Positions 39,988-48,541 of a stretch of 64,000 nucleotides of DNA are shown here, in pieces. The notes under the pieces are model-generated. The model did not search any database. It worked only from the letters and a program-made list of their open reading frames with translations, and had not been told where the DNA came from. Numbering within the stretch: the first letter of the stretch is position 1; every line of letters begins with the position of its first letter. A program made the translations under genes and the position numbers. This DNA comes from Bradyrhizobium xenonodulans (GTDB taxonomy: Bacteria; Pseudomonadota; Alphaproteobacteria; Rhizobiales; Xanthobacteraceae). The DNA lies in contig NZ_CP089391.1 of the NCBI RefSeq assembly GCF_027594865.1, positions 5,424,501 to 5,488,500 on the forward strand. Reading direction: 5' to 3'.

Positions 39988-40751
39988 CGGTGTTCGCCGA
40001 CTACGCGCCCTGGTATGACCTCCTCTATCAGGACAAGGATTACGGCGCGGAGACGGCGTTCGTCGAAACGCGCCTGCGCGACCACGGCGCCTCCCCGGGC
40101 AGACTGCTCGATCTCGGCTGTGGCACCGGCTTGCATGCGCTCGTCTTCGCGCGCCAGGGCTGGAGCGTTGCCGGCATCGATCTCAGCCATGAGATGATCG
40201 CGAGCGCTAAGGCGCGCGCCGAACAGGCCGGGCTGTCGATTCCGTTCCGGCAGGGCGATGCCTGCGAAGCCGGTCTCGAGCGCGACTTCGATGCGGTGGT
40301 GTCGCTGTTTCATGTGGCGAGCTACCAGACCAGCCGCGATGCGCTGGCGGCGATGTTCCGCACCGCTCATGCTGCGCTGAAGCCTGATGGCTTATTCTTC
40401 TTCGACTATTGGTATGGCGGCGCAGTGCTGGCCCAGGGCGTGGAGACCCGAGTGAAGGTGATCGAGCAGACGCCACTGCGCCTCACCCGCATCGCGCAAT
40501 CCGATCATGACGAACAGGCCGCCACCGTCACCGTGAACTACACGCTGTTCTGCGAGGACACCGACCGCGGCACCATCCGGCGCGTCGATGAAGCGCACCG
40601 CATGCGCTACTGGTTTCCGTTCGAGATCGACGCGGCGCTGCAGGCGAGCGGCTTTCAGCCCGCAGCTCATGCCGCATGGCTGACGCAGGATGCGCCGAGC
40701 ACGAAGAGCTGGGCGGCCTACGCGGTTGCGAGAAAGAGCGGCACGCCGTGA
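39984..40751 (+). CDS. class I SAM-dependent methyltransferase
   Basis: A 255-residue protein from GTG 39984 (GTGA overlap with the aminotransferase). It begins VTVFADYAPWYDLLYQDKDYGAE, followed by motif I RLLDLGCGTGLHALVFARQG (about residues 39-58) and GIDLSHEMIASAKARAEQAG. The start is typical of sugar N-methyltransferases (TylM1/DesVI style: YDxxYxxKDY). With an aminotransferase directly upstream, N-methylation of the new amino group is a sensible guess. Confidence 0.85.
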   Translation: MTVFADYAPWYDLLYQDKDYGAETAFVETRLRDHGASPGRLLDLGCGTGLHALVFARQGWSVAGIDLSHEMIASAKARAEQAGLSIPFRQGDACEAGLERDFDAVVSLFHVASYQTSRDALAAMFRTAHAALKPDGLFFFDYWYGGAVLAQGVETRVKVIEQTPLRLTRIAQSDHDEQAATVTVNYTLFCEDTDRGTIRRVDEAHRMRYWFPFEIDAALQASGFQPAAHAAWLTQDAPSTKSWAAYAVARKSGTP

Positions 40752-41953
40752 GACCGCTGCGGCTCGCCGTGATGCTGGAGCAGGCGCTCGAGGTCGGCGG
40801 CGGCTTCCAGCAGCCGCTCAACGATTTGCTCTGGCTGCGCGACTGGGCCGCCAAGTCCGGCAACGAGATCGTGGTGTACTCGCCCTATCCGAAGACGCTG
40901 GAGATCCTGAAGGAGTTCGGCGTCGCGGCCCGCCTCCGCAAGTTCGGCGTGCTCGACTATCTCTTCCTGTTCCTGAAATATTGCGGGCCGTTCGATCTCG
41001 TCCAGATCGCCCTTAGGCTGAAATCGCCGTTCGAACGCGCCCTGATCCGCGACGGCATCGACGTCGTGCACTTCACCTCGACCTCGAAGCGGCACCTTCT
41101 GCTCTACGAGCTGCCCTTCGTCATCACCATCTTCGACGGCTGCCATCGCGACGCGCCGGAGTTTCCTGAGGTCCGCAACTTCGGCGAATTCGAGCGCCGC
41201 GAGATCCTGTTCGGTCTTGCCAGCACCAAGGCGGCGGTGGTGATCGTCAACGCGCCCGAGTTGATCGACGATCTCTGCCGCCGCTACGCCATGGAACGGG
41301 ACCGCGCGGTCTGCATCCCGTTCTCGCCCTCGGCCTATGTCGGCCAATCCGCGCCCGCCGCCGATGACGCGGCGGTGCTGGCAAAGTACCGCCTCGAGCC
41401 CGGCTATCTGTTCTATCCGGCGCAGTTCTGGCCGCACAAGAACCACATCACGCTGCTCGCAGCCGTCGCGAGCTTGCGCGAGCGCGGCATCACCGAACGG
41501 CTGGTGCTATGCGGCTCCGATCGCGGCGGCCGCGACAAGATCGACGCAGCGATCCGCAGCTACGGCCTGTCGGACCAAGTCTCCATCATCGGCTTCGTCG
41601 AATCCGCCGAGCTCGGGGCGCTCTATCGCGGCGCCGCAGCGCTGGTGATGCCGAGCTATTTCGGCCCGACCAATCTGCCGCCGCTGGAAGCCTGGGCGGT
41701 CGGAACACCGGTGATCTATCCCGAAGCCTTCAAGGCCCAGGCCGGTGATGCCGCGATCCTGTTCGACTACGACGATCCGCGCTCGCTCGCGGACGCGATC
41801 ATTGCCCTCCGCACCGACGGGACGCGCGAGCGGCTGCGCTCAGCCGGCCATCTCAGACTCGCGCAATTTGCCGAAGAGACCAAGACCGGGCACCAGCAAT
41901 TTGCCCGCCATTTGGAACGGCTGAAGCATCGGCTCGCGCTGACGCCGCGCTAG
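40748..41953 (+). CDS. family 4 glycosyltransferase (GT-B)
   Basis: A 401-residue protein from GTG 40748, again with a GTGA overlap. LRLAVMLEQALEVGGGFQQPLNDL is the N-terminal acceptor-domain loop. LFYPAQFWPHKNHITLLAAVASLRERG, LVLCGSDRGG, IIGFVESAELGALYRGAAALVMPSYFGPTNLPPLEAWAVGTPVIYPEAF is the GT4 donor domain with the usual E-x7-E-like block (PPLEAWAVGTPVI). It is last in the coupled series of cupin, aminotransferase, methyltransferase and transferase, so it likely transfers the sugar they make. The TAG stop is the first part of a repeat element. Confidence 0.88.
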   Translation: MRPLRLAVMLEQALEVGGGFQQPLNDLLWLRDWAAKSGNEIVVYSPYPKTLEILKEFGVAARLRKFGVLDYLFLFLKYCGPFDLVQIALRLKSPFERALIRDGIDVVHFTSTSKRHLLLYELPFVITIFDGCHRDAPEFPEVRNFGEFERREILFGLASTKAAVVIVNAPELIDDLCRRYAMERDRAVCIPFSPSAYVGQSAPAADDAAVLAKYRLEPGYLFYPAQFWPHKNHITLLAAVASLRERGITERLVLCGSDRGGRDKIDAAIRSYGLSDQVSIIGFVESAELGALYRGAAALVMPSYFGPTNLPPLEAWAVGTPVIYPEAFKAQAGDAAILFDYDDPRSLADAIIALRTDGTRERLRSAGHLRLAQFAEETKTGHQQFARHLERLKHRLALTPR

Positions 41954-42016
41954 TGTCCTGAACCAGAAGTTCGCAACATCTTTGTCTCGATCGATAAACC
42001 AGACTCGGGACACTAG
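41950..42016. repeat. short palindromic element with CTAG ends
   Basis: A 67-base element bounded by CTAGTGTCC (41950-41958) and GGACACTAG (42008-42016), a perfect terminal inverted repeat; with one mismatch it extends to 12 bases. Its left TAG is the stop codon of the glycosyltransferase. A CTAG follows its right end directly (42017-42020) and supplies the stop of the convergent lipoprotein gene. A degenerate half copy lies at 44643-44669. I recognise similar short dispersed elements from Bradyrhizobium intergenic regions. Confidence 0.6.
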
Positions 42017-42433
42017 CTAGATCGGCTCGAAGGTCTCCGAGCTACAATTGTCCTCGGCCTCGGCGCGACGCCGATCGACCACCTTCCCGCCTGTGATGGT
42101 CACGATGTAGGTCTGCACGCCCAGCGCTGTGCCGGTCGCGGAGGTGAGCTGTGCGCGGATGCAGGCCGTCCAACCCGGCCCGCGCAACTCTCGGTGCGGC
42201 GCGGCCACCTCGACGCCGCGGGGATAAGACGTGGTGAGGAAAACCACATCGAGCTGCTCGTGGACCACCTGCTTCACGTCGGGCGCCGCCTCCGGCGCTG
42301 GTTGCCCGGTTTCCTTGGTGCGCATGAACGAGGGCAGCGGGGCATGACTGTCGGCAAAGCCGCAGGCGCCAAGCACGAGCGCAACGGCGACGGCCGCCGC
42401 GCGAGCCGCAATTCGCAACGCGGCCCTAGCCAT
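42017..42433 (-). CDS. small predicted lipoprotein
   Basis: A 138-residue protein with a twin-arginine-poor signal sequence (MARAALRIAARAAAVAVALVLGAC) ending in a lipobox LGAC, with the cysteine at residue 24. The mature part is small, with two further cysteines (ACIRAQL and DNCSSETFEPI) that could pair. No known domain is recognised. The start overlaps the stop of the membrane protein gene upstream by eight bases, so the two are coupled. The likely location is the inner or outer membrane facing the periplasm. Confidence 0.75.
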   Translation of the reverse strand: MARAALRIAARAAAVAVALVLGACGFADSHAPLPSFMRTKETGQPAPEAAPDVKQVVHEQLDVVFLTTSYPRGVEVAAPHRELRGPGWTACIRAQLTSATGTALGVQTYIVTITGGKVVDRRRAEAEDNCSSETFEPI

Positions 42434-44516
42434 ACCTGCGCGCGATGACGATAAAGCGGTCGGGCTCCGCCTTCAGGCGGCGGAGCAGGTCGTCCGGAGG
42501 ATTGACCGGCACGGGCACGCCGACGTAAGGGCGATCCGCCATTCCGACGATCGGCGCCGTTTCAGGCAGCGCGAACGCCTGCCTCCGGTCGGCCGGCACG
42601 AAGACCAACACGCTCATGTCGGAACGTGGCCGGATCACCTCGGTGCGCCGGCGCAACCAGGCGTTCGTTTCGTGGTCGTAGAGACCGCTATATCGCAGGG
42701 CGCGCTCCAGCCAGGTAGCATCTGGCCGCTCGCCTCGGTCCGGCGGAATGTAGACCGTAGCGCCCTCAAGCTCAGGCGGCACGCTGGTGAACCAAAGCTC
42801 CCGGCGCGTCTGGCCGAACGGCTTGAGGCCTTCGCCTAGAACGCCGATCCGGCTCCACTCGATCCGGCCGAGATTCGGGACGACATAGGACACTCGGCTT
42901 GCGATGGTCCGGTAGTCGGCGGCTTGCGCGTAGACCAGCTCACGCGCATGGGGGGAAACGACGTGGCCCGTGGCGTTATCCTTGACCAGCAGCCGCCCGA
43001 ACGCGTCCTGGATCTGTTGCTGATTGCCCGTCTGATAGGGTGTCAGGATCTGGCGGCTCTCCTTGAAGTAGCCGGCATATATTACGTTCGTCAGGGCCGG
43101 AATCTCGGCCTGCGCCACACCGCGCGCGAGCAAGACCACGACGCATAAAGTAGCCAGGCCGCGAGCGGCCAGTCCGCCCCTCTGATGGATCAGCGCAAGC
43201 ATAAGACCGAAGTGGGCGAGCACCAGCGGCTCCGTGAAGATCGCGTCCTGATGGATGATCATGCGGTCGAACCAGAGGATCGAAACCACGTCGAAGAGGC
43301 CGATGAGCGCAAGCACTCCAACCTCGCGAAGCGAGGCGAGGCGCGGTGACCAGAAGCCCAACACCGCGAACAGCAGAACCGGCGGCAACAGCAACGCAGG
43401 CGAGCTGACAACCTGCTCCCAAAATCCGGCGTAGCCGGGCGCGAGCGCGGGATCGATGACGCCGAGAAAACATACCTTTGCAAGTGCCGCAACGAAGCGA
43501 ATTCCGCTCTCCGGACTCATCATGACAAACCAGAGTGCCAGAAAGGACAGCGTGAACCCCAACGCCATCAGATTGGCGAACGAGAAGAAGCGATAGAGCA
43601 CGGAGCGCTCGGGCAGGATCCTCGTCACGATTCCCGGCCCGGCAATCGCCGCAAAAGCAGCAGCGCAAAGCAGGTAGTTGTGGAACGAAACCCGAGTGTG
43701 GATGAACGTTGAAGGCATCGGCAGCAGCGCCAACATCAGCAACAGGACATAGACCGCCACCGCGACGACAGAAACACTCCTGTTGAAGCGGCGCGAGACA
43801 TCGAAGGAACGAGTGAAGGCCTGATCACGCCGCACCAGCATGAAGAGGACCAGAGCGGGCGCGAGAGCGATTGTCGGCACGATCGTGAGCTTTGACGTGA
43901 AGGCGAAGCCAGCGGCTATGCCCGCGGCCGCGGCGAGCGCAATCGCAGTGTGCCCGCGCTGTCTTACAGCCGATACGGCGAAAGCGGCAGCCACGGCCGC
44001 GTAGAAGAGCGCAAAGCTGTCGGTCCGGAAGATCAGCGTATGGAAGGCGAGCGCGCGCGAGACTGCGATACAAAGGAAGATCGGCACAACGATCCATGGG
44101 CCTGCACCGGCAGCCCAGGCGACAGCCAGCGCCAACAACAAGGAACTCCCGACGGCAAGGAACGGCAGATGCGCCCTCAGGAAATCGATCAGTTCCGCCG
44201 TGCCGAGGAGAGGGTTTGCCCAGATGTCGACGAATCGAAAGTCGCGCAGATGCACGAAATCCAACAGATAGCCTATCCTGTGGGTGAGCGTCAGCAGCAC
44301 GTACATGCCGGCCGTCGGATGCGTGATGTGATCCGGGAGCACGCCCCCCCTGATCAGCAGCACGTCGAGCGCCGTCAGCTCATCCATGTCGTCGAGCGCG
44401 TAATACGGATAACGCGCATTGTGGCCCTGGAACAGCGCCAGGCTGATGAACGCCAGCAGGACGATGACGAGCCAAGCCGGCCACCTCCCGCGGAAAGTCG
44501 ATTGTTCCTGTCCCAT
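42426..44516 (-). CDS. GT-C-like polytopic membrane glycosyltransferase candidate
   Basis: About 696 residues from ATG 44516 (the open frame extends 108 bases upstream, but that part is not membrane-like). There are around twelve membrane segments. After the first helix comes YPYYALDDMDELTALDVLL with an aspartate pair, the position of the catalytic acidic residues in GT-C enzymes such as ArnT and Pmt. A soluble C-terminal region of about 200 residues (from QILTPYQTGNQQQ) follows. GT-C enzymes use polyprenyl-phosphate sugars in the periplasm. Sequence gives no clue to the acceptor. It is co-transcribed with the lipoprotein downstream. Confidence 0.68.
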   Translation of the reverse strand: MGQEQSTFRGRWPAWLVIVLLAFISLALFQGHNARYPYYALDDMDELTALDVLLIRGGVLPDHITHPTAGMYVLLTLTHRIGYLLDFVHLRDFRFVDIWANPLLGTAELIDFLRAHLPFLAVGSSLLLALAVAWAAGAGPWIVVPIFLCIAVSRALAFHTLIFRTDSFALFYAAVAAAFAVSAVRQRGHTAIALAAAAGIAAGFAFTSKLTIVPTIALAPALVLFMLVRRDQAFTRSFDVSRRFNRSVSVVAVAVYVLLLMLALLPMPSTFIHTRVSFHNYLLCAAAFAAIAGPGIVTRILPERSVLYRFFSFANLMALGFTLSFLALWFVMMSPESGIRFVAALAKVCFLGVIDPALAPGYAGFWEQVVSSPALLLPPVLLFAVLGFWSPRLASLREVGVLALIGLFDVVSILWFDRMIIHQDAIFTEPLVLAHFGLMLALIHQRGGLAARGLATLCVVVLLARGVAQAEIPALTNVIYAGYFKESRQILTPYQTGNQQQIQDAFGRLLVKDNATGHVVSPHARELVYAQAADYRTIASRVSYVVPNLGRIEWSRIGVLGEGLKPFGQTRRELWFTSVPPELEGATVYIPPDRGERPDATWLERALRYSGLYDHETNAWLRRRTEVIRPRSDMSVLVFVPADRRQAFALPETAPIVGMADRPYVGVPVPVNPPDDLLRRLKAEPDRFIVIARRYG

Positions 44517-44642
44517 GCAATCATTAGTTGGAGCGAAGTACATTCTGTCAAGATAGCCGAATGATCCCTCTTCCGAATCGAAAAGGCCGCAGTCTCTGTC
44601 GCTGTTTGCCTCCATTCTCCGCACAGCTACACGAATCTATGA

Positions 44643-44669
44643 TTGCGAACTTGTGACTCGGGACCCTAG
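44643..44669. repeat. degenerate half copy of the CTAG-ended element
   Basis: Read on the minus strand, CTAGGGTCCCGAGTCACAAG and the following TTCGCAA match the left part of the element at 41950 in about 22 of 27 positions. The other half is not seen. Its CTAG end provides the stop codon of the flippase gene at 44666. Whether this is a remnant of the same element is inferred from the alignment by eye. Confidence 0.4.
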
Positions 44670-46246
44670 GCCGGAATCAACCACCGCAAACGCTCGCGCC
44701 GCGCCCTGCTCAGCAGCGGACTCGTCAGCACACCGACCGCGGCCAGCCAGATCGTGCACTCCACGATGAAGTGGACGAGCCCGCTCCCCGGCACGAGCGC
44801 GACAATCGCCTGCCCGATCAGCCAGCCCGACATCACGATGACGACGGCCATCAACATCAGAAATGCGACATGCCAAAGCGGCTGACGCAGGGTCTGCCGC
44901 ATGATCATCAGTGCGAGCAGGCCGAACTGGACGAAGATGTCGCTCGCGACCACGGCGAGCGCGGCGCCAAGCGGTCCGAACTGCGGGATCAGGACGAAGG
45001 ACAGAACCAGGAAGACGATGAGCTGAAGTCCCTTGGTGCGGATCAGGAGGTCGCCGCGATTGCTGTGGTTGGCAAAGCCCAGCGCCAGCAGCGACGGCGC
45101 CACCGCCGCAGAGCCGAGCAGCAACGTCACCGTAAGCGGCACATCGTAGGGGATGCTGCCATGGGTCCACAGCGCGAAGAAGTCCGGCCAGAACGGCAGC
45201 AGGCCCGCGACGATCAGGCAGGCGAGGCCGGTGACGAACACCGAGCCATGGGCGTAGAGCCGGCGCAGCCGCTCCTTGTCGCCGATCGCATGATCATGGC
45301 CGAGCTCGGCGGCGATCGGGAGCGTGACCTGGAGGCAGAGGCCGCGCACCAGGCTCGCGATCACGCGCGTCAGGCCCCATTGCGCCACTGCGACGCGGTT
45401 GGGGACCAGCGCCGAGACCAGCAGCACCGGCACGTTGACCAGCGCAAGCTCGGTGACGTTGGCGACCGCGAAGGGCAGCGCACGACCGAACTGTCCGGCG
45501 CTCCAGCGCAGCGAAGGCATTGCGGATGGCGGTCTGCCGGCACGGCGCAGGAACGGAAACATCCGCGGCGCGTCGAACGCGGCAAGGAAGATCGTGAACA
45601 GGAGCTGCATCGACACGAAGGCGATCGCTACTGCAAGCAGGCTGCCGAACATCGCCAGCGTGGCAAGCTGCGCAATCTGTCCGAGCAGCAGCGCGCCGTT
45701 TTGCAGCCAGACCGTCCGGCCGTATTGCCCACGCACGCGATAGAGGCCGGAAGCGAGGTTGGCGGGCAAGGTCAGCACCATGCCCAGCGTCATCACCAGC
45801 ATGGCGGCATCGAAGGTCGGTGCAGCGCCAAAGCCGAGGACCGTTGACGGCGGCGCAAAGTATATCGCCGCGCACAGGAGAACACCCAGCACCGCGATGA
45901 CGGCGAGATAGATCCGCAGCATGGCCGCATAGAAATTCGCCGTGCGCCCGTCGCAGTCGACGCAAGCCTTGAACGCGAGGAAGCGGTTGATCGCACGAAG
46001 CTGCAATCCGGCGTCGGCCACGACGACGAGACTGCCGGCCGCATAGATCGCAAGCCACGCCGCCAGCAGATCGCCGGTCCAGACATGCAGGAAGGCGGGG
46101 ATGAGAAGCAGTTGCTGGGTCAGCCCCAGCACCATCTGGACCAGGTTTGCCGACCAGCCCCGCAGCAGCCGGCGGCCGCGGCCGGCGCCACCGAGGCCAC
46201 TCGAACTGCCGGCCTCGCCGGGCGCGTCAATTTGCGTGTCGGACAA
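44666..46246 (-). CDS. second Wzx-type polysaccharide flippase
   Basis: About 526 residues, with 12-14 membrane segments (SANLVQMVLGLTQQLLLIPAFL through LVHFIVECTIWLAAVGVL). A TTG at 46246, preceded by GGAAGG at good spacing, is the best start; a longer frame reaches 46318. Segments such as WGLTRVIASLVRGLCLQVTLPIAAELGHDHA are typical of O-antigen flippases. Having two flippases (this and 14491) suggests two separate lipid-linked repeat units in the island. The stop codon lies in the repeat fragment at 44643-44669. Confidence 0.85.
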   Translation of the reverse strand: MSDTQIDAPGEAGSSSGLGGAGRGRRLLRGWSANLVQMVLGLTQQLLLIPAFLHVWTGDLLAAWLAIYAAGSLVVVADAGLQLRAINRFLAFKACVDCDGRTANFYAAMLRIYLAVIAVLGVLLCAAIYFAPPSTVLGFGAAPTFDAAMLVMTLGMVLTLPANLASGLYRVRGQYGRTVWLQNGALLLGQIAQLATLAMFGSLLAVAIAFVSMQLLFTIFLAAFDAPRMFPFLRRAGRPPSAMPSLRWSAGQFGRALPFAVANVTELALVNVPVLLVSALVPNRVAVAQWGLTRVIASLVRGLCLQVTLPIAAELGHDHAIGDKERLRRLYAHGSVFVTGLACLIVAGLLPFWPDFFALWTHGSIPYDVPLTVTLLLGSAAVAPSLLALGFANHSNRGDLLIRTKGLQLIVFLVLSFVLIPQFGPLGAALAVVASDIFVQFGLLALMIMRQTLRQPLWHVAFLMLMAVVIVMSGWLIGQAIVALVPGSGLVHFIVECTIWLAAVGVLTSPLLSRARRERLRWLIPA

Positions 46247-46379
46247 GCCGCATCCTTCCCGGCAAGCGATCGGCCCAGCGCGCCAGCGCCAGTTGATTCC
46301 CGCAACGAAAGCCGCCAATTTGACGCGATCGGATTGGGGCGTTGAAGGCGCGTCTTAAGGCGGTTAGACAGCTTAGGCA

Positions 46380-47522
46380 ATGGCATCCGAAATCATCCCC
46401 TTCAACCGGCCCCATGTCACGGGCGGCGAGCAGGCCAATATCGAGCAGGCTCTGAAGAGCCATCACTTGTCCGGCGACGGGGCCTTCACCCGGCGCTGCC
46501 ACCAATGGCTCGAACAGCGCACCGGCTGCGCCAAGGCGCTGCTCACGCATTCCTGCACCTCGGCGCTCGACCTCGCCGCGATCCTGCTCGACCTCAAAAG
46601 CGGCGACGAGGTCATCATGCCCTCGTTCACCTTCGTCTCGACGGCGAATGCCTTCGTGCTGCGCGGCGCCGTTCCTGTTTTCGTCGACATCCGCGAGGAC
46701 ACGCTCAACCTCGACGAACGCCAGATCGAGGCTGCCATCACCTCGCGCACCCGCGCGATCGCGCCGGTGCATTATGCCGGCGTCGCCTGCGAGATGGATC
46801 CGATCGGGACAATCGCGAAACGTCACGACCTTCGCATCGTCGAGGATGCGGCGCAGGGCATCATGGCGAGCTACAAGGGCACGCCGCTCGGCGCCATCGG
46901 CGATCTCGGCAGCTTCAGCTTCCACGAGACCAAGAACATTCAGTCGGGCGAAGGCGGCGCGCTGCTGGTGAACGATCCCGCGCTCGCCTTGCGCGCCGAG
47001 ATCATCCGCGAAAAGGGCACCGATCGCGGCCGCTTCTTCCGCGGCGAGGTCGACAAATACACCTGGCAGGACGTCGGCTCGTCGCTGCTGCCGAGCGATC
47101 TGACCGCAGCCTTCCTGTGGGCCCAGCTCGAGGACGCCGGGCGCATCACGAGCGAGCGGCTTGCGATCTGGGACCGGTACCACGCCATGCTGGCGCCGCT
47201 CGAGCAGCGCGGATTGCTGCGTCGTCCGGTCGTACCCGGCCATTGCACGCATAATGGCCATCTCTATTACGTGCTGCTGCCGCCGGGCACGAGTCGCGGT
47301 GCGGTGCTCGGCAAGCTGCGGGAGGCGGAGATCCGGGCCGTCTTCCACTACGTGCCGCTGCATTCCGCACCGGCCGGGATACGGTTCGGACGTGCGCATG
47401 GCGATCTGCAGCGCACCACCGATCTGTCCGAGCGCCTGATCAGGCTGCCGTTCTGGATCGGCCTGCAAGAGGCGCAGCAGCAGCGCGTCTGCGAAACGCT
47501 CGGCGCGATTCTCGGGCGTTAA
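46380..47522 (+). CDS. rffA: dTDP-4-amino-4,6-dideoxygalactose transaminase, RffA/WecE
   Basis: A 380-residue PLP aminotransferase. IPFNRPHVTGGEQANIEQAL, HLSGDGAFTRRCHQWLEQRTGCAKALLTHSCTSALDLAAIL and IMPSFTFVSTANAFVLRG are close to the enterobacterial WecE pattern. The catalytic lysine is in FSFHETKNIQSGEGGALLVND. The enzyme makes the amino sugar precursor of Fuc4NAc. Its substrate dTDP-4-keto-6-deoxyglucose needs RmlA and RmlB, and the product an acetyltransferase, none of which are in this window. It diverges from the flippase gene and ends ten bases before the convergent T2SS gene. Confidence 0.92.
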   Translation: MASEIIPFNRPHVTGGEQANIEQALKSHHLSGDGAFTRRCHQWLEQRTGCAKALLTHSCTSALDLAAILLDLKSGDEVIMPSFTFVSTANAFVLRGAVPVFVDIREDTLNLDERQIEAAITSRTRAIAPVHYAGVACEMDPIGTIAKRHDLRIVEDAAQGIMASYKGTPLGAIGDLGSFSFHETKNIQSGEGGALLVNDPALALRAEIIREKGTDRGRFFRGEVDKYTWQDVGSSLLPSDLTAAFLWAQLEDAGRITSERLAIWDRYHAMLAPLEQRGLLRRPVVPGHCTHNGHLYYVLLPPGTSRGAVLGKLREAEIRAVFHYVPLHSAPAGIRFGRAHGDLQRTTDLSERLIRLPFWIGLQEAQQQRVCETLGAILGR

Positions 47523-47532
47523 AAGCTCTTGC

Positions 47533-48240
47533 TCAGAGTCCGTCCGACTCGCCGTTCTTCGGCGTCGAGCGCGGCACGAAGGGCGCGAACGACGTGTCCG
47601 TCGTGGTCGGCATGGTCAGCTTGCCGCCGGCATCGGGCGGGCCGGCCGCAACCGCGGGTGCGCCGGCGGGCGGAGCGGCGGGCGTTCCGTCCGGCCGTTG
47701 CAGCGCCAACACCTCGCTGCGATCGCCCTGCTTGAGCGTCACCTCGCGCGGCTGAACCTCGGTCAGCGACCAGCCGCCGAGCGATTCGCCCTGGCGCAGG
47801 CGCACGACCTTCTGATCGGTGCGGTTCACGAAGATCGCGATGGCCTCGCCCTCGCCGACCACGGCCCCGACCAGCAGCAGCGGCGGCGGCGCCTCGACCG
47901 CCTTGGGCGGCGCCGGCACATTCACCTCTTCGACCGGAGACGCGGCCACCGCGCGCGGCGGCGGCCGGCGCATCGCCGAGAAGATCGGGCGCTCCTGGGT
48001 CACGGTCAGCGCCGAGAGCGGCACCGACCACAGCGGATTGCCGCGGGGGATCGGCTTGCTCGCAGCCTGCGCCGGCCGCGCGATCGGCCTCACTGCACCG
48101 ACATCGACGCTTTCGGCGGCGCTCGGCGCGGCATCGTCGGACAGGATGTCCATGCGCGACGAGGTGGCCGCCGAGGTCTCGGCAATCCCCGCTACCGCGC
48201 ACAGCACGGCCAATCCAGTCGCTCTCAGCCAGCCGGACAT
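47533..48240 (-). CDS. T2SS GspN/GspC-like periplasmic protein
   Basis: A 235-residue protein from ATG 48240, preceded by AAGGGAAG. It has an N-terminal membrane anchor or signal sequence (ATGLAVLCAVAGIAETSAA) and then WSVPLSALTVTQERPIFSAMRRPPP. Next is a compact beta domain: LLLVGAVVGEGEAIAIFVNRTDQKVVRLRQGESLGGWSLTEVQPREVTLKQGDRSEVLAL. That domain matches the homology region of GspC/PilP-type proteins that touch the secretin. The C-terminal 55 residues are proline- and alanine-rich. In alphaproteobacterial T2SS loci such genes are named gspN or gspC. It is separated from gspM by the autotransporter gene. Confidence 0.72.
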   Translation of the reverse strand: MSGWLRATGLAVLCAVAGIAETSAATSSRMDILSDDAAPSAAESVDVGAVRPIARPAQAASKPIPRGNPLWSVPLSALTVTQERPIFSAMRRPPPRAVAASPVEEVNVPAPPKAVEAPPPLLLVGAVVGEGEAIAIFVNRTDQKVVRLRQGESLGGWSLTEVQPREVTLKQGDRSEVLALQRPDGTPAAPPAGAPAVAAGPPDAGGKLTMPTTTDTSFAPFVPRSTPKNGESDGL

Positions 48241-48541
48241 CGAACTTCCCTTGCAGCCGCCAGCATGCGGCAAACCCGCAGCAAGCTAATTCCGATGCGG
48301 CCGACCATCAAGCCGCGTCGAAAAGCGCCATGCCATCCGGCGGATGTTGCAACGCATGAAAATGTTGCCCAACGGCCACGATCATTGAAATTGCACGCGG
48401 AACCGCCGGGAACCCGGCGCAAATGGACGTCCGTTCATTGCGAGGCGCTGCGGCGCCGTGAGACTATGGCACGGGGCCGGGCTTTGCCACGCGCTTGAGT
48501 TGCATGTTTGCGATGATTTCATTTCCGATTTGAGAACACTG
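48241..48541. other. intergenic region between gspN-like and autotransporter genes
   Basis: About 300 bases between two divergent genes. It contains small hairpins: GCGGCAAACCCGC near 48270, GCCGGGAACCCGGC near 48405-48420 and GGCGCTGCGGCGCC near 48442-48456. A palindrome GTTGCAAC sits near 48347. These may be regulatory or chance in high-GC DNA. The autotransporter frame is open from 48458, but codons before 48542 do not look like a signal peptide. I see no further gene. Confidence 0.4.
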
